Shown one piece after another: positions 1-8,638 of a DNA stretch of 64,000 nt (position 1 is the first letter of the stretch; each line of letters opens with the position of its first letter). The notes beneath the pieces were generated by a model. It worked only from the letters and a program-made list of their open reading frames with translations, was not told where the DNA came from and ran no database searches. Location of the stretch: the NCBI RefSeq assembly GCF_024519285.1, contig NZ_JAMZCY010000006.1:62001-126000 (forward strand), given 5' to 3'. The translations under genes and the position numbers were made by a program. Origin of the DNA: Cohnella sp. WQ 127256 (GTDB lineage Bacteria > Bacillota > Bacilli > Paenibacillales > Paenibacillaceae).

Positions 1-1
1 A

Positions 2-1156
2 ATTCCACAAATGATTCAAAGCAGAGCTCAGTTTGGTGTTTTGGGAGCGATCGTGCCTATGATTTTCGTGATGTTCGTGTATTTAGGTTTTGGAGTGGCG
101 AACACCTTACTTGTTACTCAAACCTTGAGTGATGTTACACCGATTTCTTCAAATTGGATTATCTTTTTATTCAGTTTGATTTCAATCGTCATAGCCATCT
201 ACGGTTATAAATTGATTCATATCACTCAAAAATGGCTTTCCATTAGTGCATTCATTGTATTGGGTATCGCAACAGTACTCGCGTTACGTCTACCGTTTCC
301 CCAAGAGGCATGGAGCATAAACCATTTTGATGTCGCGCTATTCGTGCTAGGCGTTGGTATGGTTACGACGTATATGCTCGCTTTGGCGCCGTATGTCGCC
401 GACTACTCTCGGTATTTGCCATCGAACTCCTCATCGTCCAAAGTCTTTTGGTATACGTATCTTGGGCTTTCGACCTCAACAAGCTGGATGATGGCAATAG
501 GTGCAATACTCGCGGTAGCTTTACCAAGCTTTTCGGATAATTCAGGTGGGGGGTTAGCCGGATTATTTAATGGATATGACACCATCATGTATGTATTGAT
601 CATCTATGGTTTGCTCGGCATCAATGTCTTTAACTTTTACGGAGCGTTTATGTCCATTGTGACGACGATCCAGCCCTTCAATAAGCTCAAAGTTACTCCA
701 CTTGTGAGGATTGTTATTTTAGGAATCATTATGTTAATCAATATCGGACTGAGCTTATTAGGGGGAGAGGGCAACTTTATTACCTTCTTCATCAACTTTA
801 TATTCTTCATGAGTTATTTCCTTATCCCATGGACAGCGATCAATTTAGTCGATTACTTCATACTGCGCAAAGGGCAGTATAGCATCCATGATATATTCGA
901 TGTCTCTGGGCGTTATGGGAAGTTCAATTGGATCACGATTTTTGCCTTCTTAGCATCGATTGTCATAGAAGTACCGTTCATCAACACGACCTTGTATGTA
1001 GGGCCGATTGCAAACATGCTCGATGGAATTGATCTGGCATGGCTTGTAGGGATCGTATCCGCTTCGTTGCTCTATTATTTCCCGATGAAAGCAAAGCTGG
1101 CAGGTCGAATCGGTAGTAAAGGCACACCACAACTTAACAATACTAGAGGTGTTTAA
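2..1156 (+). CDS. NCS1-family nucleobase permease, 5' end cut by window edge
   Basis: Integral membrane permease of the purine-cytosine (NCS1) type, expected to import a nucleobase or related N-heterocycle with cations. The reading frame is open back to base 2 and encodes IPQMIQSRAQFG before any start is needed; this resembles the family's conserved segment in an early membrane helix, so the true N-terminus lies upstream and about 385 residues are visible. About ten hydrophobic segments follow. The stop is one base before the amidohydrolase start, so the two are surely co-transcribed, and transport of that enzyme's substrate is the natural inference. The exact substrate cannot be read from sequence. 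Confidence 0.85.
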   Translation: MPQMIQSRAQFGVLGAIVPMIFVMFVYLGFGVANTLLVTQTLSDVTPISSNWIIFLFSLISIVIAIYGYKLIHITQKWLSISAFIVLGIATVLALRLPFPQEAWSINHFDVALFVLGVGMVTTYMLALAPYVADYSRYLPSNSSSSKVFWYTYLGLSTSTSWMMAIGAILAVALPSFSDNSGGGLAGLFNGYDTIMYVLIIYGLLGINVFNFYGAFMSIVTTIQPFNKLKVTPLVRIVILGIIMLINIGLSLLGGEGNFITFFINFIFFMSYFLIPWTAINLVDYFILRKGQYSIHDIFDVSGRYGKFNWITIFAFLASIVIEVPFINTTLYVGPIANMLDGIDLAWLVGIVSASLLYYFPMKAKLAGRIGSKGTPQLNNTRGV

Positions 1157-1157
1157 T

Positions 1158-2507
1158 TTGAAGTGTACAGTCATAACAAACGTAGTCATTTTTACAGTAG
1201 ATCGGACAGATACCCTGATTAGAAAGGGTACAGTAATCGTAAGGGACGGTCTGATTGCAGCCGTAGGCAAGAAGGAAGACATATCAATTCCCATTGATGC
1301 AGATGAAATTATAGATGGAAGAGGGCAGATGGCTCTGCTTCCGGGACTGATTGACTCACATAACCATTCCAGTCTAATGCGCGGTGTGGCAGAAGGTCTA
1401 AGGTTAGTGGATTGGCTGCCCGTTTATGATCTAGAGCATCGTGCATGTACGGAAGAGGATGCTTATCACGCTGCGAGGCTTAGTTATTTGGAATGTCTCA
1501 AGAATGGGACAACAACCATTATGGATATGTACCGTTTTATGCATCGAAGTGCTGAGGCGGCAGGAGAATTAGGAATTCGACTACACTTAGCACCTTATGC
1601 AGCAGATGTTCAGCCCTACGATTTCTTCGAAACCGCTAAGGCCAACGAGAAATTAATTAAGACGCATCATATGAGTCAGAACGGGAAAATTCGGGTTTGG
1701 ATGGGCTTAGAGAATTTGTTTTATTGCAGTGAGGACATGTATAAGGGCGCGATTAGAGCTCAGCAGGAATACGGGGTTGGCATTCATACGCATGGCTGCG
1801 AACAAGAGGAGGAAGAGCAGAATATCATCCGAACATTCGGCAAATCCTCTATTGATATGTTAGAGCAAAGAGGGATATTGGGCGAAAAAACGTTGCTTGC
1901 GCACTGTGTGTGGGTGAACGATGATGATATTAAAAAAATGGCTGCGACAGGTACGAACTTAGCCCATTGTGCGATTTCGGCAGCTAAGCTGGGTTGTGGG
2001 GTGGCGAGAATTCCTTTAATGCTGAAAGAGGGAGTTAACGTATCCATCGGCTCTGACGGAGTTATTGATAATAATAGCATGGACCTTTTTCAAGAAATGA
2101 AATTCGCTTCCTTAATTCAAAAAGCAACAAATTACGATGCTTCAGTCATGAGTGCAAAGGAAATGCTGCGTATGGCAACCATTAACGGAGCTAAATCCTT
2201 AAACATGGAAAATGAAATAGGCTCCATCGAAGTTGGAAAAAGCGCGGACATGATCTTAGTCGACTTCTTTAGACCCAATCTTCAGCCTGTGTTCTGGAAT
2301 GAAGAGGAAACCAATCTGTTATGGAATCTAGTATTCTCTGCCAAAGGCGAAAATGTGGATACAGTTATGGTCCAAGGTGAAATCCTTGTGCGCCAAGGAA
2401 AATCAACAAAGGTTAGTGAAACGGAAGTCATGATTATGGCACAGACACAGGGAGAGGATTGGATGAGAAGAAGAGAATATCATAAAAAATTGACGGGCCT
2501 TGGTTAA
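1158..2507 (+). CDS. Amidohydrolase-superfamily N-heterocycle deaminase/hydrolase
   Basis: Metal-dependent amidohydrolase of the TrzN/AtzA/MtaD-like group, probably deaminating or hydrolysing the heterocycle imported by the preceding permease. Visible metal and active-site motifs are DSHNHSSLMRG (HxH), GIHTHGCEQEE, LAHCVWV and IGSDGVIDNNSMD, in the usual order, followed by the composite beta-sandwich end (GSIEVGKSADMILVD). TTG at 1158 is preferred because AGAGGTG lies six bases upstream; a GTG at 1149 would overlap the permease and lacks a ribosome site. Length, about 449 residues, is normal. Substrate could be cytosine-like, a guanine derivative or a triazine-like compound; the family call is firm, the substrate is not. 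Confidence 0.85.
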   Translation: MKCTVITNVVIFTVDRTDTLIRKGTVIVRDGLIAAVGKKEDISIPIDADEIIDGRGQMALLPGLIDSHNHSSLMRGVAEGLRLVDWLPVYDLEHRACTEEDAYHAARLSYLECLKNGTTTIMDMYRFMHRSAEAAGELGIRLHLAPYAADVQPYDFFETAKANEKLIKTHHMSQNGKIRVWMGLENLFYCSEDMYKGAIRAQQEYGVGIHTHGCEQEEEEQNIIRTFGKSSIDMLEQRGILGEKTLLAHCVWVNDDDIKKMAATGTNLAHCAISAAKLGCGVARIPLMLKEGVNVSIGSDGVIDNNSMDLFQEMKFASLIQKATNYDASVMSAKEMLRMATINGAKSLNMENEIGSIEVGKSADMILVDFFRPNLQPVFWNEEETNLLWNLVFSAKGENVDTVMVQGEILVRQGKSTKVSETEVMIMAQTQGEDWMRRREYHKKLTGLG

Positions 2508-2553
2508 GTCATGATTAACTAAAAGCAGAAGCCCCTTTCAAGTCAGACATCAA

Positions 2554-2602
2554 TAAACCGGTAAGCCCCCTGTTACTTTAGGAGGGAGCTCCGGTTTATT
2601 TT
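2554..2602 (+). terminator. Intrinsic terminator after permease/amidohydrolase operon
   Basis: Inverted repeat TAAACCGG (2554-2561) with CCGGTTTA (2591-2598), with an inner C5/G-rich pairing and TTTT after the right arm. It follows the amidohydrolase stop by about 45 bases. Confidence 0.6.
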
Positions 2603-2617
2603 GTCGTATAACCCCTA

Positions 2618-2908
2618 TTAGAAGCATGAGAACGACTCTATCCTCTGAAGATCAAACCCGGAGAACATCCAGAAGAATCCGTTCCAGCGAAACCCTGAGA
2701 TGGACGTCCTACCAATGAATACAGGGTAGAACCAGAAGCCAGACCCGTTTCGCGGCCAAATATAAGTATAACGGAACATACATCTGGAAATTGCGCCCGG
2801 ATCGATGGCTAAAGTTGAGGTAAGAGGCTTAGGGGGAATCGCTTGAGGAGGCGGCGAAGAGGGTGGCTGCATCCCACCTTGCGGTCCCAAGGGAGGCGTA
2901 AAGGCCAA
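2618..2908 (-). CDS. Small proline-rich conserved hypothetical protein
   Basis: About 96 residues. The N-terminal third is rich in proline, glycine and glutamine (PPLGPQGGMQPPSSPPPQ); the rest is dense in aromatics and arginine (CMFRYTYIWPRNGSGFWFYP, then FIGRTSISGFRWNG). I have the impression of a recurring small-protein type in spore-forming Bacillota but cannot name it. A TTG at 2908 is preferred because AAAGGAGTGA sits just upstream; an ATG at 2929 has no ribosome site. It lies 39 bases after the stop of the protein at 2948-3277, so the two probably form one transcript. Surface or spore-coat association is only inference from composition. Confidence 0.6.
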   Translation of the reverse strand: MAFTPPLGPQGGMQPPSSPPPQAIPPKPLTSTLAIDPGAISRCMFRYTYIWPRNGSGFWFYPVFIGRTSISGFRWNGFFWMFSGFDLQRIESFSCF

Positions 2909-2947
2909 GTTAATCACTCCTTTGATCATTGGATTGTCATTACTTAC

Positions 2948-3277
2948 TCAGATAAGAGAGATGGCAAGAAGGTTAAACAGGACGAGAGGGAGCACGAAGT
3001 TGCTGTTATTGTTGAAAGGGGGTGGTGGGGGACCAGGGAAGAATGCCCGCGCATAACCTTCATTCGATAGGCGGAGGTGAAGAATTCCCCTGTCGCAATG
3101 CACGATGTAACCTTCGAAGACATCTCCGTCCATCGTTTCAACCTTTACCAGTCGATGAGAGTGGTCAGCGCACAGCTGATGAAGATGGACTTTAATGGAC
3201 TTTAGCATCTGATGAACCTCGGGGTTGCACTGATAGATTGGCGTCAGCTCTTGCTGCACCGTATTGATTGAGCTCAT
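2948..3277 (-). CDS. Small conserved hypothetical protein with possible Sm-like segment
   Basis: About 109 residues. Residues around 45-75 (VKVETMDGDVFEGYIVHCDR) resemble the short beta-strand turn pattern of Sm-like or coat-type folds. A run of prolines (PGPPPPPF) follows, then a hydrophobic C-terminal tail that could be a membrane anchor. The ATG at 3277 is eight bases from GGAGG; an ATG at 3283 is too close and one at 3292 overlaps the ribosome site. It is first in a two-gene minus-strand unit with the proline-rich protein at 2618-2908. Function unknown; a surface or spore-layer role is a guess. Confidence 0.6.
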   Translation of the reverse strand: MSSINTVQQELTPIYQCNPEVHQMLKSIKVHLHQLCADHSHRLVKVETMDGDVFEGYIVHCDRGILHLRLSNEGYARAFFPGPPPPPFNNNSNFVLPLVLFNLLAISLI

Positions 3278-3418
3278 GGTCATGACCTCCATTTCGATCT
3301 TGGATTATCCTATGCGAGAGCCTAGTTCGGCGTTACGGCATACCGAAAGACCATCTAAGTTGGTTAAAGCGCAGACATCTTGGGTTTAAAATTGTGGTAG
3401 ATTCAGATACATAGCAAA

Positions 3419-3450
3419 GACCCAAACGTCCTCTTCGGAGAGTTTGGGTC
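3419..3450 (-). terminator. Terminator downstream of broken nucleotidase gene
   Basis: Perfect 9-bp stem GACCCAAAC / GTTTGGGTC with a CTCTTCGGAG-type inner loop, placed 14 bases beyond the minus-strand stop at 3464. In the minus direction a short T-rich stretch follows. Confidence 0.6.
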
Positions 3451-3463
3451 ACTTAATCAAATT

Positions 3464-3923
3464 TTATTTTGAATCCAAGTAATCAATATGCTGTTTTACC
3501 TCCATCCAGTTCGAGGCACGATAAACAAAATCATTATTAATGGAAAGATTATATGGCTGTTCATATAAAATAACGGGCTTTTTTAGAAGAGCAAACTCCT
3601 CAGCATAGTGTGGACCATCATCGATTAATACATCTACTTTTGAATGGATACATTCTTGAAGCTTGTTCTCAACAAGTGAAATGCTGTGAAAGTTAATCTT
3701 GTGTAATTTAAGCCATTGGAGGGTAACCTCACGGAATAGTAAAGGTCGAGCAAATGGCATCCCGTTCAGCTTTATCCCACCCGTATAGTCGGTAAATATA
3801 AAAATCGTTAACGTCGTCGGGTGTAAACGATAATCCAGACACTTTGTTGTAATATTTCAAATGGGCTGAAGTGGCATCAAGAATGGTGTTATCAATATCT
3901 ACTCCAATATGCAAGGCATGCAA
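3464..3923 (-). pseudogene. 5'(3')-deoxyribonucleotidase (NT5C/YqfW-like), internally deleted and frameshifted
   Basis: Two overlapping frames together encode a HAD-superfamily nucleotidase. Frame one begins at 3923 with GVDIDNTILDATSAHLKYYN (nucleophile DxDxT motif) and runs out at about 3729. Frame two supplies ARPLLFREVTLQWLKLHK and the metal-binding VLIDDGPHY motif to 3464. The junction falls between GWDKAERDA and ARPLLF, where the family normally has some 20-30 more residues before the 'TAR' segment, so a small deletion has both removed residues and shifted frame. Dephosphorylation of nucleotides would have been its role. A functional short product is unlikely because neither frame holds all catalytic motifs. 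Confidence 0.75.
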
Positions 3924-3951
3924 CTCCTAACAAAAATGACTAAAGCACACA

Positions 3952-4911
3952 TTAAAAGTCGAGAGCCTTCTGCTGGCTAACCGACAGTTGTTGGGGTGAA
4001 TTGGAGGCAGGAGCTGTCGACTCTTTATGTAAATCTAGGGGACGGAACACCAGATTGTATTGATGTGATACGGGTGAATGACCATCTGGGCGCACGCGTA
4101 AAGAAGGAATCGAATCCTGTACCTCCCCTTGTCTGGAAGGTCGTTTATCTAGCAGCTCTAATAGTTGCTGAATGAACTGTTCGGGGGAATACTTGTAGGA
4201 TTGTCCAAGCAACATGAATCGGATGATTGAATCGTCAGTCAGCCCAACCGACAAGATCAATCCTAGCCCCTTTTTTCCATGACCTATAAGACCCAGGCGG
4301 TCGATGTCCATCAATTGAATATCCTTTCGTTCACCTTCTTCAGGTGTTAACATGCGGATGGCAATCAAACGGGCGGGTGTTAATAGAAGTAATTTTGCGC
4401 CAGCGTTAACGGTGTTCCAGCTCTGAAAATCTTTGTACATACCGACAACAAGTTCATCCGGCCGGATAATTCCGAGATCCTCCAACTCAAACAGTGCCGC
4501 ATCGTCAACTGGTGCATGGAGTTTAATTCGGGGTTTGACCATGAATTGTAAAAGAGCGATACCGCCGAGAGAATACCCAATCATGTACAAATTAACATCT
4601 CCAGACCAGATGTTACCAATAATCAGAAGAAGGATAGCGACTTGGCCTATAGTCAGAACGCGGTTTTTTCGTCTGGGGGTAAGACGATGAAACCAGAAGC
4701 CTTTACCGGGTCGATACGTCGAAGGGGCAGTATGTTGGCGATGTAAGAACACTAGTCCAGCAATACAAAGGACTGTCGAACCCCCGCCAATAAGTGCCAT
4801 CTCCCAATCACCTCCTATGGTGCCTGCCATGGTAAGAAGACCACAAAGGATTGCACCCACCCAAATCATTACCTTTTTCACCCAAAGCGGTTGATTAGAC
4901 GGATCTATCAT
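3952..4911 (-). CDS. Membrane protein of unknown function with C-terminal cytoplasmic domain
   Basis: About 319 residues. Two hydrophobic hairpins (residues about 12-55 and 85-125) make four predicted membrane segments. They are followed by a soluble region of about 120 residues (AALFELEDLGIIRPDELVVG onward) with alternating strands, which could be a bacterial PH-like fold. The last 60 residues are polar and low in order. ATG at 4911 is favoured over GTG at 4920 because GGGAG is eight bases upstream of the ATG. I do not recognise the family. It lies 66 bases after the membrane protein at 4977-5651 on the same strand, so co-transcription is possible. Confidence 0.65.
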   Translation of the reverse strand: MIDPSNQPLWVKKVMIWVGAILCGLLTMAGTIGGDWEMALIGGGSTVLCIAGLVFLHRQHTAPSTYRPGKGFWFHRLTPRRKNRVLTIGQVAILLLIIGNIWSGDVNLYMIGYSLGGIALLQFMVKPRIKLHAPVDDAALFELEDLGIIRPDELVVGMYKDFQSWNTVNAGAKLLLLTPARLIAIRMLTPEEGERKDIQLMDIDRLGLIGHGKKGLGLILSVGLTDDSIIRFMLLGQSYKYSPEQFIQQLLELLDKRPSRQGEVQDSIPSLRVRPDGHSPVSHQYNLVFRPLDLHKESTAPASNSPQQLSVSQQKALDF

Positions 4912-4976
4912 CTCCGACACTCCCTGTATGGAAATAAGAATAATAAAATTCTATAATATTTGGAATAATTGGGCAA

Positions 4977-5651
4977 CTACTCATATTGTTGGTTATGGGG
5001 GGCTCTTCTGAGCTCCACCCTAGAGATGATCCAAGCAAAGCCGATATAATAACAGAAATTAAATACAGCTACGACCTTCTCATTAGGAGGATGAGGCCCC
5101 CATATTGAATTGGCATTGAACAGCACTAGCGATACAAAGACTAGGATCATCCCGTACTTGCTGCCGAAGCATCCCCGATCCTCGGTAGATCTCAAATAGA
5201 ACAACAGACCAGATAACAAAAGAAGAACCTCAATAAGAAGACTCCAGAAAATACTATGATAAACACCGAAGCCCACTTTAAATGCATTTCCGAGTAAGGG
5301 TAGATCTCTATCATGAACGAGCAAGTCCAGCGGCCAGTGGGAGAAAGCAGCTACGGCTAGCAGTAAAGCTGACTTGTGATCTCTTTTAAACGTCGGGATT
5401 ACTCTGTACAATAGATAGACAACTGCTGACCAGAATATTGCTGAGGCTAAGCCATGCGTATAAGGCATATACGTGAGGTGAATGGGGCTTGCGGGAAGGG
5501 TATCGACAGTGTCCGCCTTCTCGATTCCCAAGAGAATAAATACACTCCAAATGACATCCAATAATTGCACGGCTAAAAACAATTGCCATAGCTTAATTGT
5601 AGGATCCGTCTTTTTAATGAAATAGCTAATGGAATAATGTCCTGCTAACAT
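4977..5651 (-). CDS. Multi-pass membrane protein, possibly YdjM/DUF457-like
   Basis: 224 residues with about six membrane segments. Histidines and aspartates lie at membrane borders: GHYSISYF at the N-terminus, TYMPYTHGLASA, and FSHWPLDLLVHDRDLPL. This pattern resembles membrane-bound proteins of the YdjM group once called metal-dependent hydrolases, though activity in that group is poorly established. AGGAGG lies seven bases before the ATG at 5651. The C-terminus (PHPPNEKVVAVFNFCYY) is also membrane-embedded. Confidence 0.65.
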   Translation of the reverse strand: MLAGHYSISYFIKKTDPTIKLWQLFLAVQLLDVIWSVFILLGIEKADTVDTLPASPIHLTYMPYTHGLASAIFWSAVVYLLYRVIPTFKRDHKSALLLAVAAFSHWPLDLLVHDRDLPLLGNAFKVGFGVYHSIFWSLLIEVLLLLSGLLFYLRSTEDRGCFGSKYGMILVFVSLVLFNANSIWGPHPPNEKVVAVFNFCYYIGFAWIISRVELRRAPHNQQYE

Positions 5652-5785
5652 CGTAAAACCCTCCTAATTTGAAAATTATGGATGAAGACAATGGCTTCCA
5701 TGTGATATCGTTAATTTTAGACTTCACTTAAGTCACATGAATACTGACTGTAGTCATCTATTCGTCATATTCAGGAGGAATTGGG

Positions 5786-6916
5786 TTGCGAGCAACATTC
5801 ATATTATTACGGCTGGTAGGATACGGCATCGTTTTGATATATGCTTTTACGCAAGCTGGAAGCTGGTCGTGGTGGGAATGGGTAACTAGCATGGGTATTT
5901 TCGCCTTCTGTGTGTGGGACCTTTGGAAAAAGCCGAGTGCTCCTGTCCCCACCATGCGTCTTGGAATCGGAATAGAGACGGCTCTTGTTTTTGTATGGGC
6001 GTTTGTTATTCAAGATACTGTCGTTCTGTTCGTATTGCTTTCACCTCTTGTTCGATCGTGTGTTCATCTTAAGTGGCAGGACTCCTCCCTACTTTTCCTT
6101 ATTGAAGTGTGTAGTATAGGGTGGTTTCACCAGTCCTTTCACTCCCATCCCTACCTGTACATTCAAATGATTCTACTGCTAATTGTAGGTGCATACGCGT
6201 TTGTTCTAGGGGCGCTGCTAAAAGAGAGAGAAATGACGAAGCGTCTACTCGAGGTGTCCGTATTTGAAAGAGAATTGCGGGCTAAAGAAGAGGAACGTAT
6301 GCGTATTACCGGACAACTGCATGATCGTACAGGTCAATACTGGTCAGCCATTATAAGGGCACTAGATGTGGCATTGCGGTTGGATGGGGACCGAAGAGAA
6401 GAATTTATTACAAAAGCAAGGGCAGCGGCTATGGATGGACTCCAAGAAATGAGAACCGCGGTAACGGAGTGGAATGAAGGAAGGCAAACGCCGTCTGAAT
6501 GGCTGAACGATATGGAGAATTCCGTCACGCGTTTCAGCCAATTAACCGGGATTCAAGTCCTTCTGGAATTGCCTCCTACAATGGATTGGCATCGATTTGA
6601 ACATCCTACAGCGATAGCTGAAACGATTGCTCGAACGGTCATCGAGTCGATGACGAACGCGGTTCGTCATGGGGAAGCACAAATCATTGAAGTGGTAGTT
6701 GAGGCATTAGATAATGAGGTTCGTATATCCATTAAGGATAATGGAAAAGGGTTTGGTGCCTTCTCTACAAAGAGCTATGGGATTGGCATAAAGACGATGA
6801 GAGAGCTTGCACAAGCCGTGGGCGGAAATTGGGAAATAACAAATGCGCGTGAGCAGGGAGCCATCGTTTCTGTGACCCTTCCGTACCACAGGGAAATGGG
6901 GGTGGTATCCGAATGA
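5786..6916 (+). CDS. NarL-type sensor histidine kinase
   Basis: Membrane sensor kinase of the HisKA_3 class, 376 residues. Residues 1-150 contain about five hydrophobic segments with no large external domain, suggesting intramembrane sensing. The dimerisation/phosphoacceptor box reads GQLHDRTGQYWSAI with His179. The ATPase domain shows SMTNAVRHGEA (N box), DNGKGFG (G1) and YGIGIKTMREL (G2). The TTG start at 5786 is backed by AGGAGGAA five bases upstream. Its stop overlaps the response regulator start in ATGA, indicating translational coupling. The phosphoacceptor context (HDRTGQ) is like that of DesK/LiaS-type kinases; the signal is unknown. Confidence 0.9.
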   Translation: MRATFILLRLVGYGIVLIYAFTQAGSWSWWEWVTSMGIFAFCVWDLWKKPSAPVPTMRLGIGIETALVFVWAFVIQDTVVLFVLLSPLVRSCVHLKWQDSSLLFLIEVCSIGWFHQSFHSHPYLYIQMILLLIVGAYAFVLGALLKEREMTKRLLEVSVFERELRAKEEERMRITGQLHDRTGQYWSAIIRALDVALRLDGDRREEFITKARAAAMDGLQEMRTAVTEWNEGRQTPSEWLNDMENSVTRFSQLTGIQVLLELPPTMDWHRFEHPTAIAETIARTVIESMTNAVRHGEAQIIEVVVEALDNEVRISIKDNGKGFGAFSTKSYGIGIKTMRELAQAVGGNWEITNAREQGAIVSVTLPYHREMGVVSE

Positions 6917-7563
6917 TCCAAATCGGTATTGCAGAGGATCAGGCACTAATAAGAGAAAGCTTGGCTATCGTCTTAGCGCTTGAGTCGGATTTCGAAATTT
7001 CTTGGACTGCCGAAACAGGGGTTGAAGCTATGGTTCTAACGGAACAAGTGGCACCAGATATTATTCTAATGGACCTAAGAATGCCTGAGATGGATGGAGC
7101 CACTGCTATTCGCAGAATCCGTAGAATGAAGCTGAAATCGCAGATGATTGTGTTAACAACCTTCCACCACGAAGAATGGCTTATGGACGCTATTGATGCG
7201 GGAGCCGTAGCTTGTTTTATGAAGGAGATTCCTCCCGATTTATTAATAACTGCGATACGAGCAATTTATCATAATAATTGGGACCCCGACCTTTGGACAA
7301 AGGATTGGAGAAGGTATGCGCCTGAGATCCAATTTCGCGCGCACCTCGGCACCAATCAAACGAAAGATAATCAAGAAAATTTAACATCAAGAGATATAGA
7401 TATATGGAGAAAGCTTTGTTCAGGGGCGACGAACAAGGAGATTGCCGCAGATCTTCATTTAAGCGAAGGTACCGTTAAAAATTATGTATCTATTTTATAT
7501 GCGAAATTGGGAGTCCGACATCGTGCCGAAGTGGTTAATCTAGCGAGAGATCGGATATTTTAA
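6913..7563 (+). CDS. NarL/LuxR-family response regulator
   Basis: Partner of the preceding kinase, 216 residues. The receiver domain has the acidic pair (AEDQ), phosphoacceptor Asp54 in ILMDLRMPEMDG and the conserved lysine in CFMKEI. The C-terminal LuxR helix-turn-helix (residues about 155-212) shows LTSRDIDIWRKLCSGATNKE and LHLSEGTVKNYVSILYAKLG. No export- or antibiotic-related target gene lies next to the pair, so the regulon is not evident. The four-base ATGA overlap with the kinase gene fixes the start. Confidence 0.92.
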   Translation: MIQIGIAEDQALIRESLAIVLALESDFEISWTAETGVEAMVLTEQVAPDIILMDLRMPEMDGATAIRRIRRMKLKSQMIVLTTFHHEEWLMDAIDAGAVACFMKEIPPDLLITAIRAIYHNNWDPDLWTKDWRRYAPEIQFRAHLGTNQTKDNQENLTSRDIDIWRKLCSGATNKEIAADLHLSEGTVKNYVSILYAKLGVRHRAEVVNLARDRIF

Positions 7564-7608
7564 AAATTAAGGCAGTTCATTCTATAAAGACGATGGTGGG
7601 CAAGAACA

Positions 7609-8052
7609 TTGGAAAACTCGGATAACGTTGTTGAAAAGGTGCTTTATCTCGGAAAGTTCCACAATATTCATGATTTAATAGAGACTCGCGAGCTAAATGA
7701 AGAGGAATTGAAGAGAAATCTCAAAAAGTTCTACATCTCAAGCTGTAAGAAGATTGTAGGGGAAAGAATTAAGAAGTATCAAATGCAACTAAGGGTAAAG
7801 CCCAAAACCGTCGAGGTAGTAGAGTCCATAGCCAAGTGGGGAAGCTGTAGTTCGAGCAAGAACTTAACTTTTAATTATCGGCTAGCCATGGCGCCTATTG
7901 AAGTTATAGATTATGTGATCATCCATGAGCTCTGTCACCTAATTCATATGAATCACGATAGATCGTTCTGGAGGCGTGTAGGGAGTATAATGCCGGATTA
8001 TAAAGAGAAGGAAGAGTTCTTAGCTAGATATGGGCATTTGATGACTGTTTAA
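7609..8052 (+). CDS. YgjP/SprT-like zinc metallopeptidase, short form
   Basis: 147 residues. The C-terminal half carries the DUF45/YgjP signature: KWGSCSSSKNLTFNYRLAMA followed by the zinc motif IIHELCHLIHMNHDRSFW (HExxH plus a downstream His). Typical YgjP proteins are near 230 residues; the usual N-terminal beta domain is absent and residues 1-55 are lysine/glutamate-rich helix. The TTG start at 7609 has only a weak GGTGGG upstream. It lies 45 bases after the response regulator and may be read with it. It may be a real short metallopeptidase or an N-terminally reduced one; the catalytic motif is intact. Confidence 0.75.
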   Translation: MENSDNVVEKVLYLGKFHNIHDLIETRELNEEELKRNLKKFYISSCKKIVGERIKKYQMQLRVKPKTVEVVESIAKWGSCSSSKNLTFNYRLAMAPIEVIDYVIIHELCHLIHMNHDRSFWRRVGSIMPDYKEKEEFLARYGHLMTV

Positions 8053-8143
8053 TCCTATGTGGAGTGGGATGTATGGATAGGATTAGGAGGACCTCATTTC
8101 GAAGGTAAGTGACAAGACAATTGGATAAAGGGGAGCTAAGAGG

Positions 8144-8557
8144 ATGAAAGTGAAATTAGAGGGCATTACAATATTGTCGAATGATGTTTCCCGTTTGGCC
8201 AGCTTTTATCGTGAAGTGCTTGGATTTAAAACCGTTATAGAGGAAGGTCATTATGTCGAATTTGAAAATGACGGAGTTCGTCTTGCGATTTGTTCCAAGC
8301 CATTAATGGAGGATAATACGAATGGGCATTATTCATTTATAGAAGAACGTAAGGGACAAGCCTTTGAACTTAACTTCCAATGTGAATCGCCCGAAGCTGT
8401 TCGCGCTACTTATCAGGACTATGTCTTGAAGGGAGCCACTTCGATAACAGAGCCGGTGTCCATGTCTTGGGGACATACTACGGGATTTTTTGCAGACCCT
8501 GATGGTAATATTCATTCTCTATTTGCGATCAACCCGAGCATTGCGCACTGTGTATAA
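8144..8557 (+). CDS. VOC (glyoxalase/bleomycin-resistance) family protein
   Basis: 137 residues with two beta-alpha-beta-beta-beta repeats: ITILSNDVSRLASFYREVLG at the start and TGFFADPDGNIHSLFAIN at the end, both typical of single-chain VOC proteins. The metal-ligand positions are not fully clear, so either a metal-dependent lyase/dioxygenase or a binding protein is possible. GGGGAG lies eight bases upstream of ATG. It is followed by a strong terminator shared with the convergent ABC transporter. Confidence 0.85.
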   Translation: MKVKLEGITILSNDVSRLASFYREVLGFKTVIEEGHYVEFENDGVRLAICSKPLMEDNTNGHYSFIEERKGQAFELNFQCESPEAVRATYQDYVLKGATSITEPVSMSWGHTTGFFADPDGNIHSLFAINPSIAHCV

Positions 8558-8570
8558 GCTTTAGACAAAC

Positions 8571-8612
8571 AAAGGGCTGGGATCTCCTCCGTTAGGAGTG
8601 TCCCAGCCCTTT
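8571..8612. terminator. Bidirectional terminator between VOC gene and ABC transporter
   Basis: Long stem AAAGGGCTGGGA (8571-8582) pairing with TCCCAGCCCTTT (8601-8612), with inner CTCC/GGAG pairing. It sits between convergent stops at 8557 and 8639. Confidence 0.8.
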
Positions 8613-8638
8613 GTGGAATGTCCGCATCACATCATTGG

